From an uncultured Coriobacteriaceae bacterium (lineage in GTDB: Bacteria; Actinomycetota; Coriobacteriia; Coriobacteriales; Atopobiaceae): a DNA stretch of 38,172 nt. The DNA is taken from assembly GCA_902790135.1 (NCBI GenBank), contig CADAQM010000020.1, forward strand, positions 1-38,172, given 5' to 3'. The number at the start of each line of letters is the position of its first letter. Within the stretch, counting starts at the first letter, position 1. Shown here piece after piece: positions 14,717 through 22,380 of this stretch. Both the position numbers and the translations under genes were made by a program. The notes below the pieces were generated by a model. That model saw only the letters and a program-made list of their open reading frames with translations, ran no database searches and was not told the DNA's origin.

Positions 14717-15205
14717 ATGAACGCCACGCGCCAGCAGCTGCAAAAGGACGTCATGAGCATCGGCGAGGACATCGTCCTGTCCGAGCGTTTCGAGAAGGCC
14801 TGGCGAGTCCCCCACCATCACAAGAAGGGGACCATCGCCCAGCACAGCCTCGACACCGCTGGCTATGCCCTCAGGATCTCGCGGTGGCTTTCGCGTCGCG
14901 GCGTTTCCGTCAACGAGAGGGAGACTGTCCGCGCCAGCCTGCTGCACGACATCGGCATGACCGAGGACGAGGTGTTTCTCAGCCCCTCGCGCATAAAGGC
15001 CTACACCCATCCGCAGGAGGGCAGCCGCATCGCACGGGAGGAGTTTGGGGTCTCCGAGTTGCAGGCCGACGCGATACTCAGGCACATGTGGCCAATCGGA
15101 CACATTCCTCCGCACAGCATCGAGGGGTGGGTTCTCGTGGCGGCAGACAAGTGCTGCTCAATCCACGAGATCCACCGTGCATTTGCCCCCTGGGCGCGGC
15201 GCTAG
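14717..15205 (+). CDS. HD-domain phosphohydrolase-like protein
   Basis: This 162-residue protein has the HD-domain order: His in AQHSLDTAGYALRISRWL (about residues 42-58), the His-Asp pair in RASLLHDIGMTEDEVFLSP (near residue 77), a later HPQEGSRIAREEF, then RHMWPIGHIPPHSIEGWVLVAADKCCSIHE with the final Asp. This suits a metal-dependent phosphohydrolase. The last part closely parallels the second HD protein at 18016-18468 (HMWPMG...VLVNLSDKYNSLHE), so they are paralogues. The nearest ribosome-binding-like GAGGAG is rather far upstream. The substrate is unknown. Confidence 0.82.
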   Translation: MNATRQQLQKDVMSIGEDIVLSERFEKAWRVPHHHKKGTIAQHSLDTAGYALRISRWLSRRGVSVNERETVRASLLHDIGMTEDEVFLSPSRIKAYTHPQEGSRIAREEFGVSELQADAILRHMWPIGHIPPHSIEGWVLVAADKCCSIHEIHRAFAPWARR

Positions 15206-15249
15206 GCGCGTCTGACCGTTGGAGACGGATTCCTTTCCTGGGCCAGACC

Positions 15250-15604
15250 TTACATGCGATAAATCGAGAGGCCCTCGAACTCGTGAATGAGCTCGAGCAT
15301 CTTGAGCATTGGCGCAGAGTCCTTGAACTGGTCGATGTCGCTGAGCTCGACAAACGGGACGAGGTCATGGTGCAGACGGGTGCACTCGCGCATCACCTTG
15401 TCGTCCTTCCCGCCAAGAGCGCCCACGTGGGCGGTCCCCAAACGCCAGCCCAAGTCGACCTTCTCGGCAAACCAGCGCTTGTGCTCGTTCTCCGAGATCT
15501 GCATTGCGCGTCGCGGCGGGTAGGTCGGGGATGGTGACCGAGTCCGTGATCCCGTAGCGATCGCGGTTGATCTCCCGCATCTTGAGAAGCGCGTTGTAAG
15601 GCAT
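15250..15604 (-). pseudogene. RyR-domain protein, frameshifted near 15515
   Basis: A frame starting at the ATG at 15604 (MPYNALLKMREINRDRYG), with AGGGGAGGGG in front, ends up out of step after about 33 codons. The downstream frame continues RRAMQISENEHKRWFAEKVDLGWRLGTAH and ends GLSIYRM at 15250. The E-N-E-H-K-R-W...GW motif and the later LHHDLVPFVELSDIDQFKDSA are those of the ryanodine-receptor (RyR) domain found in many bacterial proteins. Neither frame alone gives a sensible whole. The two are out of phase by one base (one extra base or two missing). A biological frameshift or a sequence error would both fit. Confidence 0.7.
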
Positions 15605-15774
15605 GAGGGGCCCCTCCCCTGTGCTCGTCAGGCAACGTGTCAGCTTTCCAGTGTGGTGTAACGCCTGCGTGCTGCGGTTACTGTGACGGACCCGGGAAGG
15701 GCTCTATCTCGAATGTCCTTCCAACAACGTGATAGGCTTTGCCTTGAGAAGCCTAGCGACGAGGAGCGCCTGCC

Positions 15775-16302
15775 ATGCTTGATGCCATTACCCGCTGCAC
15801 AATCACAGACTTTGATGCTGTCTGGCAGCTGTACGTAGACGTTTGCGAGCATCAGGCATACGACCCCTACGGGCCAAAGTGGACGCTGGGCGTCTATCCC
15901 ACCGCAGATGACGTGCGCAACCACATCGAGGCGGGCGAGCTCTACGTGGGTTGGCTCGATGACACTCCCGTGGCGGGCATGGCGCTGGTCGCGCATGAGG
16001 ACGAGGAGTACGCGGAGGTCCCCTGGATCACGCCAGCCGCTGACGACGAAATCGCAGTTATCCACCTGCTTTGCGTGCATCCACGAGCACGTGGGCATCA
16101 GACAGGCGCGCAGATGGTGCGCGAGGCCATTCGCCTGAGCCGCGAGATGGGAATGCGGGTCATTCATTTGGACGTGGTTCCGGGAAACCTCGCTGCCAGT
16201 CGCATCTACCTACAGGAGGGCTTTGTCCTAGTCGGCACGCAGCAGATCTACTACGAGGACACCGGTCTCGCCGACTTCGATATGTACGAGTGCGTCCTAT
16301 AG
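15775..16302 (+). CDS. GNAT-family N-acetyltransferase
   Basis: The 175-residue protein starts at an ATG behind GAGGAG. GNAT signatures in order: ITDFDAVWQLYVDV (first strand-helix), ELYVGWLDDTPVAGMALVAHED, EIAVIHLLCVHPRARGHQTGAQMVREAI (strand 4 and the pyrophosphate loop, ARGHQTG), and VIHLDVVPGNLAASRIYLQEGFVLVG. The W-I-T...AVIHLLCVHP block closely resembles that of the GNAT at 18651-19172, so the two are paralogues. Substrate unknown. Confidence 0.88.
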   Translation: MLDAITRCTITDFDAVWQLYVDVCEHQAYDPYGPKWTLGVYPTADDVRNHIEAGELYVGWLDDTPVAGMALVAHEDEEYAEVPWITPAADDEIAVIHLLCVHPRARGHQTGAQMVREAIRLSREMGMRVIHLDVVPGNLAASRIYLQEGFVLVGTQQIYYEDTGLADFDMYECVL

Positions 16303-16338
16303 CCATACAGAGTCGCTCGAGCCAAGCCCGGACGTCTC

Positions 16339-16821
16339 TCAGAGCTCGTGGTAGTACGGACAGATGTCGACGTAGCTGCCATCAGGCAGAAGAAAACCGC
16401 CGGGTATGATACCTAGCTGCACAAAACCCAGGCTCTCGTAGATGTGGCGCGCCACAGCGTTTGTCGCCACGACGGCGTTGAACTGGAGCAGCCTGAAGCC
16501 GTGTGCCTTTGCCTGCACGAGCGAATCCTCGACGAGCGCACGACCCACGCCCCTACCGCGCGCGGGCGACGCCACCGCGTAGCTGGTGTTGGCAATGTGT
16601 CCGCAGCGACCGACATTGTTGGGATGCAGGATGTAGAGCCCGAGCACCTCGCCCCGCTCGACCGCTACGCCGCAATAGGTCTGCGCCGCGAAGAACTCCG
16701 TGCCCTCTGGCAAGGTTAGCTCGTCTAGCTGCGGAAACGCCACGCCATCGCGCACGACCTCATTCCAAGCTGCGACCATGCCCGCCACGTCGCGCTGCTC
16801 GTATGCCCTTATCTCTACCAT
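16339..16821 (-). CDS. GNAT-family N-acetyltransferase
   Basis: The 160-residue protein starts at an ATG behind GGGAAGG. It has IRAYEQRDVAGMVAAWNEVV, then VLGLYILHPNNVGRCGHIANTSYAVASPARGRGVGRALVEDSL with the acetyl-CoA loop ARGRGVG, and QFNAVVATNAVARHIYESLGFVQLGIIPGGF. The HPN...RCGHIANTSYAV...RGRGVG and Q-F-N-AV-A-T-N motifs are those of the GNAT subgroup often annotated as phosphinothricin-type or MnaT-like acetyltransferases. Convergent with the GNAT at 15775 (36-base gap). Confidence 0.87.
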   Translation of the reverse strand: MVEIRAYEQRDVAGMVAAWNEVVRDGVAFPQLDELTLPEGTEFFAAQTYCGVAVERGEVLGLYILHPNNVGRCGHIANTSYAVASPARGRGVGRALVEDSLVQAKAHGFRLLQFNAVVATNAVARHIYESLGFVQLGIIPGGFLLPDGSYVDICPYYHEL

Positions 16822-17036
16822 GTGCCGCCTTCCCAGCTCTCAAACGACAACAGAGCCACCAGATGGTTCTGCCAATTCTACGGCATCGAGAGCAGCGCGG
16901 AACAGGAGTGACAGTCTGCATGGGGCTCACGCAAATAATGTCCGACCTTAATCGTACGTTCCCTTGTGAGTGTTCTGGCAGCAATGCGCCACGCGGCATC
17001 CAATACTGCGTGGCCACAAGAGCAAAGGAGATTGTC

Positions 17037-17879
17037 ATGAGCATTACCATCAGCCGAAGGCAGCTTTTCGCAGGAGCCGCATGCACCGTCACCGCATTGG
17101 CGCTTGTCGGTTGTGGCGGCGAGGGCGCCCAGCCCAACGCCGCACCCGAGGAGAGGGTTTACCTCGACGAGGCGGACATCGACGCCATGTTCACGAACCC
17201 GGACGACTACACGGGCAAGTGGGTCAAGCTGCCCGGCAAGACGCTCGGCTCCTCGGAGAAGGACGGTGACCTCACGGCACTTCAGGCTTACTACGACATA
17301 CAGACCTACGACAGGACCTACATCATCCATAGCAGCACGACGGAGAGCTTTGCCGACGGAGAGTACATCCTGGTAGACGGCATGATCAGCGGCAGCTTTG
17401 ATGGTGAGAACGCACTTGGTGGCAGCCTCACTCTGCCGCTCATCACCAATGCTGAGATCACCAAGTCCAACTACATCGACGTTGCCGTGCCGACGATTGC
17501 CTCCATCGAGCCTGCCGTCACCGCTTCGCAGAACGACGTGACGGTCACTTGCGACAAGGTGGAGTTTGCCGAGGCGGAGACCCGTGTCTATCTCACCATC
17601 TCCAACGACAGGTCGGATAGCGTCTCCTGCGGCGTATACGAGATTCGCATCATCGCAGACGGTCAGCAGATTGAGCAGGACAGCAGCAGCTCCTCCACCT
17701 ACGAGGGCAACTATCCCGAGCTGAGCTACGATATCTCGGCAGGCGCAAAGACCAACGGAATCCTGGTCTTCCCCGCCATCGAGCCAGGCACCGCCTTCAA
17801 GCTGGTCGTTCCAGACATCTATTGCGACGACTACGACACCCAGTTCACCGACGTGGAGCTTGAGATTCCCGCCGAGTAG
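17037..17879 (+). CDS. Lipoprotein with a DUF4352-like C-terminal domain
   Basis: The ATG at 17037 follows AAAGGAG; the frame is open far upstream but without signals. The 280-residue product starts with a twin-arginine-like SRRQLFAGAACTVTALALVGC: basic N-region, hydrophobic core and lipobox LVGC near residue 26. The RR pair in the N-region could direct it to the Tat pathway. After a short linker, residues about 40-150 form a first beta-rich domain (DYTGKWVKLPG, YILVDGMISGSF), perhaps OB-like. Residues about 165-280 (VTVTCDKVEFAEAETRVYLTISNDRSD, then NGILVFPAIEPGTAFKLVV) match the immunoglobulin-like DUF4352 pattern. It is probably an envelope-associated protein; ligand unknown. Confidence 0.82.
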   Translation: MSITISRRQLFAGAACTVTALALVGCGGEGAQPNAAPEERVYLDEADIDAMFTNPDDYTGKWVKLPGKTLGSSEKDGDLTALQAYYDIQTYDRTYIIHSSTTESFADGEYILVDGMISGSFDGENALGGSLTLPLITNAEITKSNYIDVAVPTIASIEPAVTASQNDVTVTCDKVEFAEAETRVYLTISNDRSDSVSCGVYEIRIIADGQQIEQDSSSSSTYEGNYPELSYDISAGAKTNGILVFPAIEPGTAFKLVVPDIYCDDYDTQFTDVELEIPAE

Positions 17880-17896
17880 GCATAGCTCGGTACCAC

Positions 17897-17925
17897 GGGC
17901 GGAGCTCTGACGCAGGACTCCGCCC
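17897..17925 (+). terminator. Terminator of the lipoprotein gene
   Basis: GGGCGGAG (17897-17904) and CTCCGCCC (17918-17925) form an 8-bp perfect stem, 18 bases past the stop. The T-rich tail is weak. Confidence 0.6.
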
Positions 17926-18015
17926 CATTCTGACGAGATTTTGACAAACGTTTGAAAGCGCAGACAGAGGGGTACATTCGTAGCGTTCAGTCAACTCGTT
18001 CTCGCAAGGACCCTC

Positions 18016-18468
18016 ATGCGCCTCACCAAAGAAGACCAGCAAGCCCTCAACACGACACTCGCGCCGTATCTCGCGGACGATGCCGTGAGACAGATGGCCT
18101 CGTACACGCAACACGGCACGGTGAGCACACTCTCCCATTGCATGAACGTCGCACGGACGAGTCTCTGGCTTTCCCGCAAGCTGCACCTGAACGTAGACAC
18201 AAAGACGATGCTCGTTGGTGCCTTGCTGCACGACTTCTTCCTCTACGATTGGCATGGTGCCGGCTGGCGGCACAGCTATCGCCACGCAGAGCGCGCCTGC
18301 CGCAACGCCGTCGCACACTTTGACGTGGACGAGCAGACCCAGCACGTCATCCGCTGCCACATGTGGCCCATGGGCATCATGCACGTGCCCGTGACGCGCG
18401 AGGCCGTCCTGGTCAACCTCTCCGACAAGTACAATTCGCTCCACGAAACGCTTTTCCAGCGCCATTAG
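18016..18468 (+). CDS. HD-domain protein, second copy
   Basis: This 150-residue protein starts behind GCAAGGA. The HD motifs are STLSHCMNVARTSLWLSRKL, then the His-Asp pair in VGALLHDFFLYDWHG, then HSYRHAERACRNAVAHFDVDE and RCHMWPMGIMHVPVTREAVLVNLSDKYNSLHE. The ALLHDFFLYDWH and HAERACRNA stretches are typical of small HD proteins annotated as phosphohydrolases. It is paralogous to the HD protein at 14717. It ends beside a long inverted repeat at 18496-18592. Confidence 0.85.
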   Translation: MRLTKEDQQALNTTLAPYLADDAVRQMASYTQHGTVSTLSHCMNVARTSLWLSRKLHLNVDTKTMLVGALLHDFFLYDWHGAGWRHSYRHAERACRNAVAHFDVDEQTQHVIRCHMWPMGIMHVPVTREAVLVNLSDKYNSLHETLFQRH

Positions 18469-18495
18469 GCGCCAGAAACCATGTCCATTGAGAGC

Positions 18496-18592
18496 GTGTA
18501 CTTTACCGGGTGCCTCAAACTCGATTGACAGAAGACGTTTTCCCTGTTGACATCTCAGGACTGTCGAGTTTGAGGTACCCGATAAAGTACAC
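18496..18592. repeat. Long inverted repeat (29-bp arms), MITE- or terminator-like
   Basis: The arms 18496-18524 and 18564-18592 are complementary at 27 of 29 positions, with mismatches at two sites only, around a 39-base centre. They lie between a rightward gene (ending 18468) and a leftward gene (ending 18651). The stem is far longer than ordinary terminators and lacks a T-run. A miniature inverted-repeat element, or a large hairpin that stops transcription from both sides, fits. A smaller GCGCC-TTTCG-GGCGC hairpin follows at 18594. Confidence 0.8.
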
Positions 18593-18650
18593 CGCGCCTT
18601 TCGGGCGCAAACAATCGGGTTTACGGCAGTCACAAGCCCCATAGGGCTGC

Positions 18651-19172
18651 CTACAGCACGAGCTCCATCACCACAAAGGGCACCGGTTCCTCAAAGCCCA
18701 CGTCTACCGAGTCCGCGCCCACGATCTCAAAGCCCTCGCTCTCGTAGAGGCAGATGGCTGGCTTGTTGTTTGCTGTCGCATCGAGGCGTGCCGAGATCAA
18801 TCCGCGCACCCGCGACTCATCGAGGCATGCCAGGAGAAGCTCGCGGGACAGGCCACGCCCACGCCAAGCCTGGTCGATGACCAGCAGGTGGATTACTGCG
18901 GTTTGTTCCTCGGCCACATCTACCAGCCAGGGAAGCCTCCCGTAGTCGTGTCCGAGATCGTGATCGATTCCCACTGCCCCTATGACCTGCTCGCCATCCA
19001 TCGCAACCATCATCGCACCGTCGTCGATCAGCCCTGCGACAAACTCCTCGCTCGGGTGGCCGCCGCGTCTCCAGCAGCAGTCGTACGGCGTGCCCACCAT
19101 GGCATCCGACGCCTCGTAGTACAGCTCCATGACCGCAGGAAAGTCCGCCTTCTCAGCCATGCGTGTGCGCAT
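18651..19172 (-). CDS. GNAT-family N-acetyltransferase
   Basis: The ATG at 19170-19172 follows GGGGGG; the frame upstream is unlikely. The 173-residue product has MRTRMAEKADFPAVMELYYEASD, then VIGAVGIDHDLGHDYGRLPWLVDVAEEQTAVIHLLVIDQAWRGRGLSRELLLACLDE with the acetyl-CoA loop WRGRGLS, and RLDATANNKPAICLYESEGFEIVG. The LPWLV...AVIHLLVI block parallels the GNAT at 15775. Substrate unknown. It is convergent with the HD gene across the long inverted repeat. Confidence 0.87.
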   Translation of the reverse strand: MRTRMAEKADFPAVMELYYEASDAMVGTPYDCCWRRGGHPSEEFVAGLIDDGAMMVAMDGEQVIGAVGIDHDLGHDYGRLPWLVDVAEEQTAVIHLLVIDQAWRGRGLSRELLLACLDESRVRGLISARLDATANNKPAICLYESEGFEIVGADSVDVGFEEPVPFVVMELVL

Positions 19173-19398
19173 GCGTGCCCCCCATCGAAAGAAACGTCGG
19201 CACCCCAGTGTACGCGAGTTTGTCACCACGGTCGAGAGCGCAGAAACGCTGTTTCGATGACGCAAATGCCCTGTTTACAAGCACTGTGCGAACCGTTCCT
19301 CTCGTCAGAATCGGCACATGGCTGAGACGGTCTTGAACCCGTGGGCGTACAATCTACCAAACACCAAAAGAGACCCCGCTGCCGAGAAAGGCTGACTC

Positions 19399-20058
19399 GT
19401 GAGCTCGTACGACTACACCAAGGACCCCTCGGGCTTCGTGCTCCTGTCGGACCTCGTCCCCCAGGCAATCCAGGAGATCCGTTACTTCTCGACATACAAC
19501 TTCATCGGAGAGCGCATTGACGGCTACGAGGAGCCATGTGCGCTCATCACTGCGGAGGCCGCCCGCGCGCTCAAGAGCGTCAGCAACGAGTTGGGCGTGA
19601 TCGGCTACCGCCTCAAGGTCTTTGACGCCTACCGTCCCACGGCTGCGGTCAAGCAGTTCGTGTTCTGGGCGCTCGAGGACAACGACGTGCGCATGAAGCC
19701 GTACTTCTACCCCGACATCAACAAGGAGGACACCATCTCCCTGGGCTACATCGCATCGCGGTCGAGCCACAGCCGCGGGTCGACCATCGACCTCACGCTG
19801 CTCGACATGCAGACGGGCAAGGAGCTGGACATGGGCACGCCGTTCGACTTCTTCGGCGAGCTCTCGCACCCCGACAACCGCGACGTCACCAACGAGCAGT
19901 ACGAGAACCGCATGCTGCTGCAACGCGCGATGGTGCGCAACGGCTTTGTGCCCTACGAGTGCGAGTGGTGGCACTTCACCCTGGAGAACGAGCCCTACCC
20001 GGACACCTACTTCTCCTTCCCGGTGTCATCGGCCTACCTCAAGCGCAACCGGGTTTAG
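19399..20058 (+). CDS. VanX-type D-alanyl-D-alanine dipeptidase
   Basis: The frame starts at a GTG (19399) behind AAAGG; no ATG fits better. The 219-residue protein has the M15D family layout. It includes LVPQAIQEIRYFSTYNFIGERIDGYEEP near the N-terminus and KVFDAYRPTAAV with the essential Arg. The zinc ligands lie in SRSSHSRGSTIDLTL (SxHxxGxxxD, His and Asp) and the Glu-X-X-His in YECEWWHFTL. VanX-like enzymes split D-Ala-D-Ala, either for glycopeptide resistance or for peptidoglycan salvage. No vanH, vanA, vanR or vanS gene is nearby, so a housekeeping (DdpX/PcgL-like) role is more likely. It has its own downstream terminator. Confidence 0.88.
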   Translation: MSSYDYTKDPSGFVLLSDLVPQAIQEIRYFSTYNFIGERIDGYEEPCALITAEAARALKSVSNELGVIGYRLKVFDAYRPTAAVKQFVFWALEDNDVRMKPYFYPDINKEDTISLGYIASRSSHSRGSTIDLTLLDMQTGKELDMGTPFDFFGELSHPDNRDVTNEQYENRMLLQRAMVRNGFVPYECEWWHFTLENEPYPDTYFSFPVSSAYLKRNRV

Positions 20059-20085
20059 TGCAGGCAATAGTGATCAGACACAAAG

Positions 20086-20128
20086 AGCGGGCCCGCACGC
20101 TGTTTGCCCCGGCGTGCGGGTCCGCTTC
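20086..20128 (+). terminator. Terminator of the VanX-like gene
   Basis: Arms 20086-20100 (AGCGGGCCCGCACGC) and 20112-20126 pair at 14 of 15 positions, with an 11-base loop. The stem begins about 28 bases past the stop. It also lies downstream of the convergent glycogen synthase gene. Confidence 0.75.
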
Positions 20129-20174
20129 CCTTGCCCCGCCGCCCTCATCGGGCAGCGGGGCATCAAGTTGACAT

Positions 20175-22199
20175 TTACTGGGTAAGCTCCAGGTACAGGG
20201 CACGATACTGCTCAGCGGACTTGGCCCAGGACACGTCCTTCTCCATGTCGCGGATGACCATCTTGTCCCAGTCCTCGCGATCCTCGAAGTAGAGGGTCTT
20301 GGCACGATTGATCGCGTCATAGAGCAGACCGGCGTCGTAGCGGTCGAAGGTGTAGCCGTTACCAGTGTTCTCGAACATGTTGTACGGCTCGACGGTGTCC
20401 TTGAGGCCGCCGGTCTCGCGCACCACGGGCACGGTGCCGTAGCGCATGGCGATGAGCTGGGTCAGGCCGCAGGGCTCGAACTTGGACGGAACGAGAAGCA
20501 CGTCGCTGGCGGCGTAGATCTTGTGGGAGAGGGCCTCATCGTAGGCGATGTAGGCGCACACGGTGCCCTTGTGCGCGTTCTCGTAATAGCGGAAGGAGTC
20601 CTCGAACTCCGGCTCACCGGTGCCCAGGATGACAATCTGGGTGTTGCCGTCGATCAGACCGGGGATGACGGCGTTGACGAGGTCGAGGCCCTTCTGGTTG
20701 GTGAGACGGGAGATGAGGCCGACGACGAACTTGCCCTCGTCCTGCTCGAGGCCGAGCTCCTTCTGCAGAGCGAGCTTGTTGGCCTTCTTCTTCTCGATAG
20801 CGTCGGCGGTGCCGTACGGAGCGTCGAGCAGCTTGTCGGTCGCGGGGTTCCAGATGTCGACGTCGATGCCGTTGACGATGCCGCGAAGCTTGTAGGAGTG
20901 GAACTGCAGGTGGTTCTCGAGACCCTCGCCGTACTCGGCCGTCTGGATCTCGCCAGCGTAGGTGTTGGAAACCGTGGTGATGGCATCAGAGTAGGCAAGG
21001 CCGCCCTTGAGCATGTTGGCCTCGGTCCACTCCTCCTGCAGGGCGCCCATGTTGAAGGCCTCGTCGGGCAGGTTGGACCAGTACTTGATGGTCGGGATGT
21101 TGTACTTGCCCTGGAAGCGCAGGTTGTGGATGGTGGTGACGACCTTGGAGCGCGCCAGCGGGGTGCCAGCGAACATGGTGCGCAGGTACACGGGCACGAG
21201 ACCAGCCTGCCAGTCGTGGCAGTGGATGATGTCCGGCGTCCAGTCCATGTAGTTGAGGGCCGCAAGCGCCGCCTTGCTGAAGAACGTGAAGACGGGGATG
21301 TCGTCGACGAGGTTGGTGTAGGGGTTGCCGCGCGTGAAGAACTCCTCGTTGTCGATGAAGTCGTAGACGACGCCGTCCCAGACGTACTCCATGATACCCA
21401 CGTAGAACTGGCGGCCGTCGGCGGTGAGGTCCATGTAGAAGGAGCCGCGGTAGACCATCTTCTCCTTGTAGATGTCCTTGATCACGCCGTAGTTGGGCAG
21501 GATGACCTTGACGTCGCAATTGAGCTTGACGAGGGCCTTGGGGAGGGCGTACATGACGTCGCCGAGACCACCGGTCTTGATGAACGGGTAGCACTCGGAG
21601 CCGATGAAGGCAACGGAGCGGCGCGGCTCAGGCATGGGCTCGGGCTCCGGCTCCGGCTCGGGCTCCGGCTCGGGTGCAGGTGCGGGCTCCGGCTCGGGCT
21701 CGGGTGCGGGCTCGGGCTCCGGCTCGGGCTCGGGTGCAGGCTCGGGCTCGGGCTCCGGCTCCGGCTCGGGCTCGGGTGCGGGCTCGGGCTCCGGCTCGGG
21801 CTCCGGCTCGGGCTCCGGCTCGGGCTCCGGCTCGGGTGCAGGTGCGGGCTCCGGCTCCGGCTCGGGTGCAGGTGCGGGCTCCGGTTCCGGCTCCGGCTCG
21901 GGTGCAGGTGCGGGCTCCGGTTCCGGCTCGGGCTCGGGTGCAAGCTCGGGCTCCGGCTCGGGCTCGGGTGCAGGCTCGGGCTCCGGCTCGGGCTTCGGCC
22001 CCTCCTTGGCAGCTGCCGCCTTCTTCGTGACCCTCTTCCTGGTAGTCCTGGGCTTCTTCACGACCTTCTCCTCGGCCTTCTCCTCGACGGCCTCGACCTT
22101 CTCCTCGGCCTTCTCCTCGACGGCCTCGATCTTCTCCTCGGCAGCCTTAGCGGCCTTGGTCGCCTTCGTCCTCCTGGTCGTGCTCTTCCTCGTTGCCAT
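20175..22199 (-). CDS. glgA: Glycogen synthase with a 195-residue Lys/Glu and Pro-Glu repeat extension
   Basis: The ATG at 22197-22199 follows GGGAG. The 674-residue protein consists of a basic start (residues 1-20) and a Lys/Glu/Ala repeat (about 21-47, predicted coiled coil). A second basic patch (48-65) and a long PEPEPA repeat (about 68-190) follow, then a full-length GT5 glycogen synthase (196-674). Catalytic-domain marks are [16 protein letters not shown] (ADP-glucose loop), [54 protein letters not shown] and [30 protein letters not shown]. Usual GlgA proteins begin at the KTGGLGDV domain without such an extension. It transfers glucose from ADP-glucose to alpha-1,4-glucan. The extension may tether the enzyme to a surface, partner or glycogen particle. 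Confidence 0.93.
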   Translation of the reverse strand: MATRKSTTRRTKATKAAKAAEEKIEAVEEKAEEKVEAVEEKAEEKVVKKPRTTRKRVTKKAAAAKEGPKPEPEPEPAPEPEPEPELAPEPEPEPEPAPAPEPEPEPEPAPAPEPEPEPAPAPEPEPEPEPEPEPEPEPEPAPEPEPEPEPEPEPAPEPEPEPEPAPEPEPEPAPAPEPEPEPEPEPEPMPEPRRSVAFIGSECYPFIKTGGLGDVMYALPKALVKLNCDVKVILPNYGVIKDIYKEKMVYRGSFYMDLTADGRQFYVGIMEYVWDGVVYDFIDNEEFFTRGNPYTNLVDDIPVFTFFSKAALAALNYMDWTPDIIHCHDWQAGLVPVYLRTMFAGTPLARSKVVTTIHNLRFQGKYNIPTIKYWSNLPDEAFNMGALQEEWTEANMLKGGLAYSDAITTVSNTYAGEIQTAEYGEGLENHLQFHSYKLRGIVNGIDVDIWNPATDKLLDAPYGTADAIEKKKANKLALQKELGLEQDEGKFVVGLISRLTNQKGLDLVNAVIPGLIDGNTQIVILGTGEPEFEDSFRYYENAHKGTVCAYIAYDEALSHKIYAASDVLLVPSKFEPCGLTQLIAMRYGTVPVVRETGGLKDTVEPYNMFENTGNGYTFDRYDAGLLYDAINRAKTLYFEDREDWDKMVIRDMEKDVSWAKSAEQYRALYLELTQ
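21628..21998. repeat. Low-complexity repeat encoding (Pro-Glu/Pro-Ala)n in glgA
   Basis: About 370 bases consist almost wholly of 6-base units (GGCTCG, GGCTCC, GGTGCA, GGTGCG on the plus strand) that encode Glu-Pro or Ala-Pro on the coding minus strand. The antisense strand stays open and reads as Gly-Ser. Length change by slippage in multiples of six would keep the frame. Confidence 0.9.
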
Positions 22200-22330
22200 A
22201 GTTGAACTCCCAACTAGTCTGGTCGGTACATTCCTACCCAAAGACCTACCTTATTTAGCGGGCAAGCGACACGGCGTATCGGTGAGCACCCCTCATGAGC
22301 AGCACGGGCGCATGCTCGCCGCATATGCGA

Positions 22331-22356
22331 CGAGCCCCGCAGTAATGCGGGGCTCG
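22331..22356 (-). terminator. Terminator of the PARG gene
   Basis: CGAGCCCCGCA (22331-22341) and TGCGGGGCTCG (22346-22356) form an 11-bp perfect stem with a GTAA loop, 24 bases past the stop of the PARG gene and before glgA. The T-rich tail is poor. Confidence 0.75.
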
Positions 22357-22380
22357 CTAAGTCAATACGCGAGGGGTGTG

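Noticed and set aside
16503..17879. A 458-residue version of the lipoprotein starting at 16503
   Set aside because: The upstream part overlaps the opposite GNAT gene and is Arg/Pro-rich; the lipoprotein signal begins at 17037 with its own AAAGGAG.
18496..18592. CRISPR or tandem repeat array
   Set aside because: There are only two arms in inverted orientation, not direct repeats with spacers.
19399..20058. VanX-like gene as part of a vancomycin-resistance cluster
   Set aside because: No ligase, dehydrogenase or two-component genes lie nearby, and the motifs also fit salvage dipeptidases. Called as an isolated dipeptidase only.
20523..22205. Long rightward open frames over glgA, including a Gly-Ser repeat protein
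   Set aside because: They are the antisense of the Pro-Glu repeat and catalytic domain of GlgA. They have no ribosome binding site, and the composition follows from the repeat.
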